Source: ZAX-1 sp046533095 (lineage in GTDB: Bacteria; Bacillota; Clostridia; Lachnospirales; Lachnospiraceae). Taken from it: a stretch of 64,000 bases of DNA. The notes beneath the pieces are model-generated. The model searched no databases. It had not been told where the DNA came from and worked only from the letters and a program-made list of their open reading frames with translations. The stretch covers positions 75,343-139,342 of the forward strand of contig JAJQRA010000031.1 in assembly GCA_046533095.1 (NCBI GenBank). The letters run 5' to 3'. Below, piece after piece: positions 1 to 7,721 of the stretch (within the stretch, counting starts at the first letter, position 1; each line of letters opens with the position of its first letter). Both the position numbers and the translations under genes were made by a program.

Positions 1-162
1 AACTGCACTATTAAAAATACGGGCAACCCCTTTGCTAGGATTGCGCCCAACAATTGGATTATCGCTATAGCGCCACACCGGCATCCACTCTTTACTGCTG
101 CTATCCCTCTCCTGCCAAGGTACATTTGGCACCTTAGGCCCTATGATCTTTGTATCACTCAT
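1..162 (-). CDS. GH130 beta-mannooligosaccharide phosphorylase, N-terminal part (cut by window edge)
   Basis: Only the first 54 codons are present; the gene runs off the left edge. The reading frame starts at an ATG (162) with a GGAGGAAG ribosome binding site about 6 bases upstream. Visible motifs are IGPKVPNVPWQER near the N-terminus and WRYSDNPIVGRNP followed by GVARIFNSAV, which fit the opening of glycoside hydrolase family 130 enzymes of the beta-1,4-mannooligosaccharide phosphorylase type. These cytoplasmic enzymes use phosphate to release mannose 1-phosphate from mannose-containing oligosaccharides. It is the last visible gene of a minus-strand run after a sugar ABC importer, and a GH113 mannanase lies nearby, which supports a role in mannan use. 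The catalytic residues lie outside the window, so the exact substrate within GH130 is inferred. Confidence 0.85.
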   Translation of the reverse strand, partial: MSDTKIIGPKVPNVPWQERDSSSKEWMPVWRYSDNPIVGRNPSKGVARIFNSAV

Positions 163-203
163 CTTCTTCCTCCTGCATGAAGTAGTGTCTGCCTATTTCC
201 TTG

Positions 204-1049
204 TTACCCTTTCACTGCCCCTTGCGTCAATCCACTATAGATTTGCTTTTGGCACAAAATAAAGATCAGTAGCGCAGGCAGCATTGTAATAATAACGCCT
301 GCACAAATGTAATTATATTGATTGCCAAGAGGCCCTGTAAATTTAAATAATGATGTTGCAACTGTTACCAGATGATTTTTATCTTGCAAATATAGATTCG
401 CCGCATAGTATTCATTATAAACGCCTACGCCTTTTAAAATCATAACGGTAAGGATCGCCGGTTTTAAAAGTGGCAATAGAATCCGGAAAAACACGCCGAA
501 ATAAGTACATCCATCCATAATTGCCGATTCGTCAAGTGAATTAGGTATATTTTCAAAAAATTGAATGAAGATGTAGATTGAAATAACATCCGTCCCACAC
601 ATCAAGACAATATACCCGGGCAAGCTATTAATCCAATGAAGCGTATACATAATCTGGTAAACCGTTACCTGCATGGCAATGCCTGGAAGCAAGGATGCCA
701 GTAAAAATAAATTTCGAATCAATCCATTCCCCGGAAATTTAAATCGGTTTAATACATAGGCTATCATAGACCCTGTCATGATAGACCCTGCAAGCACAAA
801 CACCAAAATAATAGCCGAATTAAGAAATGCAACCCCCATATTCGCTTTTTGCCACGCTTCGACAAAATTGTCAAAATACAGCCAGTTGCTTGGCAGCTGC
901 ATTACATTGGTACCCACATATTCTTCCGGTGTTTTAAATGCTGTAATCACGCATACTACAACCGGCAGCACTGCAACAAAAGCCCCTAAAATCAAAGTGG
1001 CATATTTAAATATAATCCAAATTACTTGTTTTATTTTTGAGATTGTCAT
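204..1049 (-). CDS. Carbohydrate ABC transporter permease, MalG/UgpE type
   Basis: Membrane permease of 281 aa of the binding-protein-dependent sugar importer family (CUT1). Six hydrophobic segments are visible, starting with one at about residues 12-35. The cytoplasmic EAA loop, which contacts the ATPase, appears as ESAIMDGCTYFGVFFRILLP at about residues 177-196. The ATG overlaps the stop of the upstream permease gene by 4 bases (ATGA), with an AGGAGGTG site, so the two permeases are translationally coupled. The operon order is binding protein, permease, permease, GH130 enzyme. No ATPase gene is present here; CUT1 systems of Firmicutes often share an MsmX-type ATPase encoded elsewhere. Substrate assignment to mannooligosaccharides rests on the neighbours. 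Confidence 0.93.
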   Translation of the reverse strand: MTISKIKQVIWIIFKYATLILGAFVAVLPVVVCVITAFKTPEEYVGTNVMQLPSNWLYFDNFVEAWQKANMGVAFLNSAIILVFVLAGSIMTGSMIAYVLNRFKFPGNGLIRNLFLLASLLPGIAMQVTVYQIMYTLHWINSLPGYIVLMCGTDVISIYIFIQFFENIPNSLDESAIMDGCTYFGVFFRILLPLLKPAILTVMILKGVGVYNEYYAANLYLQDKNHLVTVATSLFKFTGPLGNQYNYICAGVIITMLPALLIFILCQKQIYSGLTQGAVKG

Positions 1050-2065
1050 CTTGGGACACCTCCTGTCGCACGGATTGCATTTTCTTCTAACCGTTTTTTC
1101 TCCTCTGCTTCCAGCCTCTTTTTACGCTTTCTTACTACACGGATTGCTTCTTTTTCTCCCTCACCAAGGAAATATGCAAAGAAGGCTTTTTGCAATATCG
1201 TTGCGGCAAAAATAAGGAACAGCATGACAACCGCCATAGCGGAAGCCAACCCTACTTTCTGGCTTTCATGCGCCAATTTATTCATGACTACAAAATAGGT
1301 GCCGGTACCAAAGTTTCCTTGCGTAATTACATAAGGAGGTTCAAACGCACTAAGCGACCCTGTAATCGACAAAATCATATTGAGTACAATAATCGTTTTA
1401 ATACTCGGAAAAATAATGCTTTTAAACTTTTGCCAACCAGAAGCCCCATCAATTGCGGCCGCTTCATACAAGGAAGAATCTACCGACATAATTGCCCCGA
1501 TGAACAGCACCATGCCTTGCCCCATATATCTCCAAATCGAAGTGGCGGCAATCGAAATATTATTGATGCTTGTATCTTTCAGCCAATACGGCAACTGATC
1601 CAATTCAAATCCGCACCACTGCAATACCGTATCAAAAACAAATCCTCTGGTATAAAAGAATTTAAAAATGAAACCGACTGCAATTCCACATACCAAGTAG
1701 GGGAAAAACATAAATCCTTTAAATACGCCGCTTGCCCTTGTTTTAAAGCTCAATACAGAGGCGAAATAGAGTGCCAGCCCTAGTTGTATAAAAGATGCGC
1801 CAATATAGTAAAGGCTTAATTTCAGAGCCTTAAAACAGTCATCTCTGGTAAATACCTCCAGGTAGTTTGAAAGCCCCACAAACTCCCTTTTACCAATATA
1901 CTTCATATCATAAAAGCTAAACTGAATCATTTTAGCAAATGGGACATAGGTAAAGACAATCAGTAAGAGCAATGGTGCCAGCATGAACGTAAACATACAT
2001 AATCTGCGATTGACTTTCCCTGATGAAATCCATTTTATAAAATGAAATGACTTCTTTTCTGTCAT
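1046..2065 (-). CDS. Carbohydrate ABC transporter permease, MalF/UgpA type
   Basis: Permease of about 339 aa, partner of the following MalG-type gene. After a short N-terminal cytoplasmic stretch there is a strong membrane segment (MFTFMLAPLLLLIVFTYVPF) and then five more. The EAA loop is seen as YEAAAIDGASGWQKFKSIIFP. The C-terminus is a charged Lys/Glu/Arg-rich tail. An in-frame TTG at 2095 would add ten residues, but a GGAGGAAGG site sits directly in front of the ATG at 2065, so that start is preferred. It overlaps the next gene by 4 bases. A 112-bp inverted-repeat element lies between this gene and the binding-protein gene upstream. Confidence 0.92.
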   Translation of the reverse strand: MTEKKSFHFIKWISSGKVNRRLCMFTFMLAPLLLLIVFTYVPFAKMIQFSFYDMKYIGKREFVGLSNYLEVFTRDDCFKALKLSLYYIGASFIQLGLALYFASVLSFKTRASGVFKGFMFFPYLVCGIAVGFIFKFFYTRGFVFDTVLQWCGFELDQLPYWLKDTSINNISIAATSIWRYMGQGMVLFIGAIMSVDSSLYEAAAIDGASGWQKFKSIIFPSIKTIIVLNMILSITGSLSAFEPPYVITQGNFGTGTYFVVMNKLAHESQKVGLASAMAVVMLFLIFAATILQKAFFAYFLGEGEKEAIRVVRKRKKRLEAEEKKRLEENAIRATGGVPR

Positions 2066-2121
2066 ACCTTCCTCCTCGCATGAAACAATTTGCAACGTAC
2101 TTTCGTCCTTCGTTTAAAAGT

Positions 2122-2233
2122 ACACCCGGCCCACTCACTTCATGAACGTGAAGCTTTTTCCGCCTTAGGACCAACAAACATCCCCGCTCAATCATGCATG
2201 TTGTTTGTTTACAGGCTCTTCGTGGCCGGGTGT
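2122..2233. repeat. Palindrome-ended intergenic element (112 bp)
   Basis: Perfect 10-bp inverted repeats, ACACCCGGCC at 2122-2131 and GGCCGGGTGT at 2224-2233, bracket a 112-bp stretch between the binding-protein gene and the first permease gene. The interior has smaller palindromes such as TTCATGAACGTGAA. It resembles the other small palindrome-ended repeats of this window and could fold in the mRNA, which may lower expression of the permeases relative to the binding protein. That role is inferred. Confidence 0.55.
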
Positions 2234-2273
2234 TTCCTTTCAAACTGAAAGCCGCTTAAAACTTGCCTTCCCT

Positions 2274-3713
2274 CTAATTCGTAATACCAAATTTCTCCTG
2301 AGCGGCCGTCCATCTTGCGTTCCAGTCATCACTTAGTTCCTGCATTGTTTTCGAGCCGTCAATTGCAGCCTCAACTACTTGAGATGGTACTGCGCCACTT
2401 ACATTAATACCCAGTTCAGATTCATTATTCACATCATTTACTAATGTTTCTTCGCCTTCTGCAGGTGGATTATTCACTACCAATTCTACTCCTTCAAATG
2501 CAGCCAACGCATCTGGCAATGGATCGCCTTTTACAACTGAAATTCCACCCTGAGATGCTGCAAAACCTGATTTTTCTACCAGCCATTTCACATAGCACAT
2601 CGCTGCGATTTGATCATCCGTCGAACTATTGCAGTTAATGCCATAATTATAGTCAGCTCCTGCAGCCGCATATTGCTTTCCACCTACTGAAATTGGAAAC
2701 GTCATATAGCCAACGTCATCTGCATTATCTCCGGCTTCCTTTACCTGTGAAACTGCCCATGAGCCTAATGCCAACGTAGCGACTTCGCCTCTGTTAAGCA
2801 TTCCCTTGCTACCTTCCCAGTCAGTCGTTGTTGGATCGTCTTCTACCAAACCTTGGTTTACAGCTTCATATAATACATTATATACTGCATAAGGACCGGT
2901 TTGATCTCCTCTGTCTGCATATGGATTTTTCCCCTTCGTCCTTCCTACATTTGCAAAATCCGGGTCGCCTGTTGCACTGCCATCAATATATGCATCCCAT
3001 GCCGTCATTGTCCAGCCGGCTGCGAAATTTGTATAAAGCGGAATTGCATCTGTCTTTTCTTTGATTGTTTTAAGCGCGTCTATAAACGCATCCGGCGTTT
3101 TTGGAAGTTCTGTAATTCCGGCTTGTTCAAAAACTGCCTTGTTATATACGATTCCTTGTGCGTTTGCCATCGACGGCATACCGAAAACCTGATTCTGGTA
3201 GGTATAGTCTGTCAGCATATCATAAGATTCGCCGAGTGTTTTCGCATCTCCAAATGGCGTGAAATAGCTTGAAAGTTCATTTTTGTCAACTGCAACGGGA
3301 ACCATGCAGATATCACCCCAATCACCTGTCGTTAGGCGTGTTACAATATCATCTGCATAAGATGTAATTCCCTCATATTCGATATTGACATTCGGATATA
3401 TTTTTTTAAATTCTGCTACGTAATCGCTAAACAAAGTGTCTACAACATCTGTTTTGTGTGTAAGAAACTTTAAATCCGCCGTTATGTCCGTATAATCCTC
3501 CCCTACTTTGATTTGATCAATGGTCGGTACTTCTGTATTTCCACTTGCCTCTGTACCTGCGTCCGTGTCTGTGCCCACATCTGAATCTGAATTTGAGTCC
3601 GAGCTAGAACCTGTGTCCGTTTTCGTTCCTGAATTCCCACATGCCGCCATTGAGATCATTAAGGTGGAACAAAGTCCAATTGATAAAATTTTTTTCACTA
3701 CTTTACTTTTCAT
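2274..3713 (-). CDS. Sugar ABC transporter substrate-binding lipoprotein
   Basis: Extracellular solute-binding protein (family 1) of 479 aa. The N-terminus is a lipoprotein signal: KK charge, hydrophobic core, then the lipobox SMAAC with the lipidated Cys at about residue 24. A Ser/Asp/Gly/Thr-rich linker follows, then a periplasmic-binding fold (for example YNKAVFEQAGI at about 190 and GEVATLALGSWAVSQ at about 310-325). A GGAGAG site precedes the ATG. It is the first gene of the transport operon and is normally made in excess over the permeases. A mannooligosaccharide ligand is inferred from the adjacent GH113 and GH130 genes. Confidence 0.92.
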   Translation of the reverse strand: MKSKVVKKILSIGLCSTLMISMAACGNSGTKTDTGSSSDSNSDSDVGTDTDAGTEASGNTEVPTIDQIKVGEDYTDITADLKFLTHKTDVVDTLFSDYVAEFKKIYPNVNIEYEGITSYADDIVTRLTTGDWGDICMVPVAVDKNELSSYFTPFGDAKTLGESYDMLTDYTYQNQVFGMPSMANAQGIVYNKAVFEQAGITELPKTPDAFIDALKTIKEKTDAIPLYTNFAAGWTMTAWDAYIDGSATGDPDFANVGRTKGKNPYADRGDQTGPYAVYNVLYEAVNQGLVEDDPTTTDWEGSKGMLNRGEVATLALGSWAVSQVKEAGDNADDVGYMTFPISVGGKQYAAAGADYNYGINCNSSTDDQIAAMCYVKWLVEKSGFAASQGGISVVKGDPLPDALAAFEGVELVVNNPPAEGEETLVNDVNNESELGINVSGAVPSQVVEAAIDGSKTMQELSDDWNARWTAAQEKFGITN

Positions 3714-3774
3714 ATTCTCTCTCCTTTTTGATTTTGAATCTTCCTTTTTAATTTTTTTAAGTCTTTTAACTTTT

Positions 3775-3789
3775 TTTAAGTTATTTAAA
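3775..3789. promoter_or_regulatory. Possible LacI-family operator upstream of the binding-protein gene
   Basis: An AT-rich imperfect palindrome TTTAAGTTATTTAAA (arms TTTAA/TTAAA) overlaps the -10 region and start site of the predicted promoter. A similar TTAA-arm palindrome follows the promoter of the GH113 gene at 7353-7366. Two LacI-type regulators are encoded between them, so a shared operator is plausible but unproven. Confidence 0.35.
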
Positions 3790-3817
3790 TTCTAACACTT
3801 TGACTTATATTCGTCAA
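3789..3817 (-). promoter_or_regulatory. SigA-type promoter for the sugar ABC operon
   Basis: On the minus strand TTGACG (3812-3817), a 17-base spacer and TAGAAT (3789-3794) form a good housekeeping promoter about 75 bases upstream of the binding-protein start codon. The 497-base gap 3714-4209 otherwise holds AT-rich sequence, a terminator hairpin and the downstream copy of the lacI tandem repeat. Confidence 0.6.
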
Positions 3818-4040
3818 TATACTACGTTATAATATTTAATTTTCCACGATTTGCATATTTTTAACGTTTTGTTTTTGTTTATTATTACTAATTTTTATGC
3901 GCTTTTTCACCATCTTTTTGACATTAAATATTTTTTAATTTAATTAAATCAATTTAAATATTTAATCTATTTTAATCTAAAAATTTGTCATAATGGGAAT
4001 AAACTCCCAAAAAGAAACACCTACCGTATTGATAACGGCA

Positions 4041-4082
4041 AAAATGCAAGTATTTTTCTATTTCAAAAAATACTTGCATTTT
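4041..4082 (-). terminator. Hairpin terminator after the GH113-lacI-lacI operon
   Basis: Perfect 17-bp arms (AAAATGCAAGTATTTTT and its complement) separated by 8 bases, with T-rich flanks on both sides. It lies downstream of the first lacI gene and upstream of the promoter of the ABC operon, so it separates two transcription units on the same strand. Confidence 0.7.
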
Positions 4083-4134
4083 TTGTAGGCGAATTCATCG
4101 ATAATCTTTGTCATGTACAGGCGCGATATCATTT

Positions 4135-4288
4135 ACAGGCACCGGACGCTGTTCCTTTCTACGATGTCACTATCAATATAGCGTATCCCTTGATGCTTAC
4201 TATTCTTTTTCACAGGCACCGGACGCTGTTCCTTTCTACGATGTCACTATCAATATAGCGTATCCCTTGATGCTTACTATTCTTTTTC
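4135..4288. repeat. Perfect 77-bp tandem duplication over the lacI stop codon
   Basis: Bases 4135-4211 are repeated exactly at 4212-4288. The inner copy is the last part of the lacI coding sequence; the outer copy is non-coding. The stop codon (TGA, 4210-4212) straddles the junction. Before the duplication the same frame would have ended in TAA at the same residue, so the protein end is unchanged. Confidence 0.97.
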
Positions 4289-5214
4289 ATTTGCTTAAAC
4301 AGTATATTTACGGCCGCCTTGGCCATCTTTTCCATGTCCACGTTATACGTTGTGATTTCGTCTGCAAATGGATGTCCATAAAGGTAATTATCGTACCCGA
4401 CAATGGAGACATCCTCCGGTATGCGATAACCATTTTTTGTTAATTCGTCATATAATAGCCCTGCCGTAAAATCACTGTTGCAGACAAAAGCGGTGGGCAT
4501 CCTAGACGGTAGATGAAGCGGCTTCATTTCTCCTGTATCAATATTGCGATCCTCTATTCTCCACTCCTCCCTAAGTTCCATCCCGCTTTCAGCCAACCCC
4601 TTTCGATAGCCAAAATACCGATCCATAATATTATCATTTGCTCTTATCGAACCGACAAACGCGATGTCCCTATGCCCTCGATCAAGCAAATATCTGGTTG
4701 CTTTATACATGCCAATATAATTATTTGACATCACACAATCACATTCAACATCCACATCATAAAAATCCAATAGTACAATTGGTACCTTTGATGCAAAAAC
4801 AATCCGTTCAATCAGCCTCTTTTCCACCCAGCCTATGACAATCAGCCCATCAATTGTTTCTTCTTTTAAGACTTGCGGCAAAGTTTCCTGGCTCCTTTTA
4901 TTCTTCTCTAAAATTTCAAATATCGTAAAGCCCTGCTTTCGTGAAGTTTCATATGCCACTTGCTGATACATGTCCCAATAAAAAGATGTCCCTACTTCAA
5001 GGTATTTTTCCGATACGATAACTCCGATTTTAACCGCTCTGCTTTCTTTCTTATCATACTTTGAAACATCATAGCCCATTTCATTTGCTTTACTTATGAC
5101 ACGTTCCCTTATTTGTGCACTAACGCCTCGTTTCCCTGCTAAAGCGTTTGAAACTGTCACAACACTAACCCCTACTTCATGTGCGATGTCTTTTAGCTTA
5201 ACCACATTTTCCAT
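4210..5214 (-). CDS. LacI/GalR-family transcriptional regulator
   Basis: DNA-binding repressor of about 334 aa from the preferred start. An N-terminal helix-turn-helix (LKDIAHEVGVSVVTVSNALA, then KRGVS) recognises an operator. The rest is a periplasmic-binding-like sensor domain with GLIVIGW, LLDFYDVD and VSIVGYDN motifs typical of sugar-responsive members. The longer frame from 5247 adds eleven residues unusual for the family; the ATG at 5214 begins MENVVKLKDIA. It is the last gene of the GH113-lacI-lacI unit and a paralogue of the gene upstream. The 3' end carries a perfect 77-bp tandem duplication. The likely targets are the two promoters of the mannan locus; this is inferred from position. 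Confidence 0.92.
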   Translation of the reverse strand: MENVVKLKDIAHEVGVSVVTVSNALAGKRGVSAQIRERVISKANEMGYDVSKYDKKESRAVKIGVIVSEKYLEVGTSFYWDMYQQVAYETSRKQGFTIFEILEKNKRSQETLPQVLKEETIDGLIVIGWVEKRLIERIVFASKVPIVLLDFYDVDVECDCVMSNNYIGMYKATRYLLDRGHRDIAFVGSIRANDNIMDRYFGYRKGLAESGMELREEWRIEDRNIDTGEMKPLHLPSRMPTAFVCNSDFTAGLLYDELTKNGYRIPEDVSIVGYDNYLYGHPFADEITTYNVDMEKMAKAAVNILFKQMKKNSKHQGIRYIDSDIVERNSVRCL

Positions 5215-5295
5215 AACCTTATCCTTCCCGTACTGCCGAGCTATCACCTGTCATCTTCGTAGCCGGGCACGGCTTTTTGCCGCCATCATCTACCC

Positions 5296-5407
5296 TTTTC
5301 CCCTTGCTATGGTGTTCCCCTCTATCGCACGCTACTACTTTCATGACAATCGCCTTCTTTCTTTCAAGCTTTTCTCTTTGCTATGGTGTTCCCCTCTATC
5401 ACACGCC
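5296..5407. repeat. Diverged 74-bp tandem duplication at the 3' end of the second lacI gene
   Basis: The block at 5370-5407, coding for the last residues of the regulator, recurs 74 bases further out at 5296-5333 with about 90% identity over the best 38 bases (shared core TTGCTATGGTGTTCCCCTCT). The sequence between also aligns weakly with the coding sequence. It looks like an older version of the event seen in the neighbouring lacI gene. Confidence 0.8.
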
Positions 5408-6386
5408 CTTCTACGATTCTAACCCCTTCCGGTTTTTTCTTGCCCTCAATCCTCTTAAGCAATGTATTAACGCTAATCAATGCCATCGCTTTCTCGTCAC
5501 TTTGATAGGTCGTCAACGTAATCCCTTCCCGCGCATTCGCATAAGAACTGTCAAATCCTGCGACCGATATTTCTTCCGGAATCTTTATCCCCCTCCGGTT
5601 CAGCTTGCTTATTAAAATCTGTGCACTCTTCTCGCAATTGCACACAAAAGCAGTCGGCAAATCTTGCGGCAGCGAGAAATCGATTGTATAGTCATATCCG
5701 TCTTTGCTTCTATCAAAAATCACCCTCTCCGGCCGTTCTTTGATCCCCTTTTGGCAAAGTACCTTGCAATATCCTAGATAGCGATCCATAATGCTATTTG
5801 TCGCTAGCGGCGTCCCGATAAAGCCAATATCCTCATGCCCATACTCTATTAATTTTCGCATGACCTGCTGCATTCCATGATAGCTGTCTGTAACAATAAA
5901 ATCCAATTTGCTTGCAACGCCATAAAAGTCCACACACACAATTGGGATCAGACTCATTTCCATTACTTTTTTTATAAAAAGCGCATTCATTTCCCCTATG
6001 ATTAGGATGCCTTGTACCGGCGCCTCCCGAAAGATTTGAAACTCACAAGAAAGCTTTTCTTTTTCAATATCAACCACTTCAAGGACAGTCAAACTGCTAA
6101 TCTTGGTTGCCGCCTTTGCAATTTGCTTATAAATTTCCATATAAAACGAAGGGTATTCTTTCACATACCTTTCTGCTACGATAACGCCTATCTGATAGCT
6201 CTTCTGCTCTCTGTGCAAGAAGCTTCCCGGCAGTGTATACTCCATCTGCCGTGCCACATTTTGCACCTTAAGGCGTAAGTTTTCGCTAACGCCTTTCTTC
6301 CCTTTTAAAGCATTGGAAACACTCACGATACTAACGCCCAATTGATTTGCAATATCTTCTAGCTTAACCTCTTTTTTCTGCCCCAT
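5364..6386 (-). CDS. LacI/GalR-family transcriptional regulator (second copy)
   Basis: Regulator of 340 aa with the LacI helix-turn-helix (LEDIANQLGVSIVSVSNALK, then GKKGVS) and a sugar-sensor domain (GILIIGEM, CVDFYGVA, ISVAGFDSS). It is clearly paralogous to the downstream regulator over the full length, so the pair arose by gene duplication. The start ATG has a GGAGC site about 8 bases upstream and lies 24 bases after the GH113 stop, so it is cotranscribed with the mannanase gene. Its 3' end carries a diverged tandem repeat. Two similar regulators may bind related operators with different inducers; that is inference. Confidence 0.92.
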   Translation of the reverse strand: MGQKKEVKLEDIANQLGVSIVSVSNALKGKKGVSENLRLKVQNVARQMEYTLPGSFLHREQKSYQIGVIVAERYVKEYPSFYMEIYKQIAKAATKISSLTVLEVVDIEKEKLSCEFQIFREAPVQGILIIGEMNALFIKKVMEMSLIPIVCVDFYGVASKLDFIVTDSYHGMQQVMRKLIEYGHEDIGFIGTPLATNSIMDRYLGYCKVLCQKGIKERPERVIFDRSKDGYDYTIDFSLPQDLPTAFVCNCEKSAQILISKLNRRGIKIPEEISVAGFDSSYANAREGITLTTYQSDEKAMALISVNTLLKRIEGKKKPEGVRIVEGRVIEGNTIAKRKA

Positions 6387-6409
6387 AGAAAAGCTCCTAT
6401 CTAGGTATT

Positions 6410-7333
6410 TTAGGTGAAGTATTGATACACCACTTCTTCGGCAGGCTTTTGGTATATCTCATAGTACCGATCCTGTTTTGCTTCTTCTTGCGTGTACAAT
6501 TTGCCATTCCAAGACCAAAGAACCACTCCGTTAACCCATGTGCGCTTTTTTATTGCCGCAAACGCTTCTTGATACCAGCTTGCCTGCCCCTGCAAATCTA
6601 TTTCTCCGCAAAGCCCCCAATCATTTGGAACCTCTTTCGACCCTGTCGTGGACATACATCCAGCCTCTGCAAAGAAAAATGGTTTTCCATATTTTTTTAC
6701 AACTTTTTCAATTCTATCCAGCTGTTTTTCCCAATCATCCACCGGATAATAGCCACTCGAAGATATCACATCCACGCAATCCCACCATTTCACGCGATCC
6801 TCTTGATATTTATCTGTATTATAGGACACAGGACCACTGTATACATTTTTTATCGCAGCGATAACTTCTCGCCACTCCTTTTCTCTGCGTTCCGCCATTA
6901 CCATCTCACAGCCGGCGATAAACATATCGCATTTCATCTCTTGTGCTATCGTTGCATAATGTACTTGGAATGCCGTATATTCCTCAAACCACTCAGACCA
7001 TTTTGGCTCGCAAGGCACATCTTCATCAAAGAAATTAATATGGGCCCTCCACGTTCCATCCAAACAATTTACGGTTGGCTTTAACATCACGTTCAAATTT
7101 AACCCTTTTGCATATTCTATAAAACTTCTTAGTTCATCATCTCCAAGCGTTTTATCCGTTGTGTAGGAAATTTTTACAGACTGGGCAGTTTCCTGCCATC
7201 CTCCCGGCACGAAAATCACCGTATTGGCCCTTGTCCGTTCTTTCATAGCGAAAAGGCTTTCTTTTGCCTCCGGCTGTAAAAAACCGCCTTTTGGTGTAAA
7301 TGGAAAAAAAGTGATTCCCTTTGTATCATCCAT
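6410..7333 (-). CDS. GH113-type endo-beta-1,4-mannanase, intracellular
   Basis: Protein of about 307 aa with no signal peptide, resembling glycoside hydrolase family 113. The opening KGITFFPFTPKGGF, the block PTVNCLDGTWRAHINFF, the likely acid/base Glu in FIAGCEM and the likely nucleophile Glu in FFFAEAGC fit a (beta/alpha)8 clan A enzyme. A cytoplasmic member would trim imported mannooligosaccharides before phosphorolysis by the GH130 enzyme. An upstream in-frame TTG (7351) lies before a GGAGGA site, whereas the ATG at 7333 follows it at proper spacing, so the ATG is chosen. It is the first gene of the unit with the two lacI genes. It could instead be a related GH with another beta-mannosidic specificity. 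Confidence 0.82.
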   Translation of the reverse strand: MDDTKGITFFPFTPKGGFLQPEAKESLFAMKERTRANTVIFVPGGWQETAQSVKISYTTDKTLGDDELRSFIEYAKGLNLNVMLKPTVNCLDGTWRAHINFFDEDVPCEPKWSEWFEEYTAFQVHYATIAQEMKCDMFIAGCEMVMAERREKEWREVIAAIKNVYSGPVSYNTDKYQEDRVKWWDCVDVISSSGYYPVDDWEKQLDRIEKVVKKYGKPFFFAEAGCMSTTGSKEVPNDWGLCGEIDLQGQASWYQEAFAAIKKRTWVNGVVLWSWNGKLYTQEEAKQDRYYEIYQKPAEEVVYQYFT

Positions 7334-7352
7334 ACTTTTTGATTCCTCCAAA

Positions 7353-7366
7353 TTAAGTTTGCTTAA
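7353..7366. promoter_or_regulatory. Possible LacI-family operator upstream of GH113 gene
   Basis: TTAAGTTTGCTTAA has perfect 5-bp arms (TTAAG/CTTAA) around a 4-base centre and lies just downstream of the -10 box, where a repressor would block transcription. A related TTAA-arm palindrome lies at the ABC operon promoter. Confidence 0.45.
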
Positions 7367-7375
7367 ATTTACTTA

Positions 7376-7404
7376 ATTTTACCATTTATTTCACATATGG
7401 TCAA
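7376..7404 (-). promoter_or_regulatory. SigA-type promoter for GH113-lacI-lacI
   Basis: On the minus strand TTGACC (7399-7404), 17-base spacer, TAAAAT (7376-7381). The predicted start site lies close to the putative operator and about 40 bases from the GH113 ATG. Confidence 0.6.
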
Positions 7405-7483
7405 TGCATAATTTCTAGCGCTAAAGCATAAAAATTTACATATTTTTCGATAAGCACTTGCAAAAACATAGATTTGCGTTAAA

Positions 7484-7690
7484 ATAGGAGAAGCCATGTT
7501 TTTTTCTATTTAATATAGGAGAGGTCATGTTTTTTCAATAATTAATAATAGAAGAGACCACATTTTTTATATTTAATATAGGAGAGACCACATTTTTTAT
7601 ATTTTATATTTAAAATTAAGAAGAAGCCACGTTTTTTATATTTTATATTTAATATAGAAGAAGCCGTGCTTTTACAGAAAGACAGTCACA
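7484..7690 (+). repeat. Six or seven imperfect short repeats in the ABC-F leader
   Basis: A motif like ATAGGAGAGACCACATTTTT recurs at about 7484, 7515, 7548, 7578, 7615 and 7654, with a weaker copy near 7682. Spacing is 30-39 bases and the filler is AT-rich. Each copy has a purine-rich RGGAGA core followed by a T-run. The array ends about 30 bases before the ABC-F start codon, so it forms most of the upstream region. Copies differ at several positions, unlike CRISPR repeats, and the filler is not spacer-like. Confidence 0.8.
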
Positions 7691-7721
7691 TTTTTACAAG
7701 GAAAGAAATGAGGGATAAGCG

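Noticed and set aside
1932..2243. Minus-strand open frame of about 100 codons across the permease start
   Set aside because: It overlaps the permease gene and an inverted-repeat element, has Cys/Arg-rich improbable composition and no ribosome binding site.
3400..4443. Plus-strand frames across the binding-protein and lacI genes
   Set aside because: They are antisense to well-supported genes and lack ribosome binding sites.
7484..7690. CRISPR-like array
   Set aside because: Repeats are imperfect, the filler is AT-rich and not of constant length or unique, and there are no cas genes.
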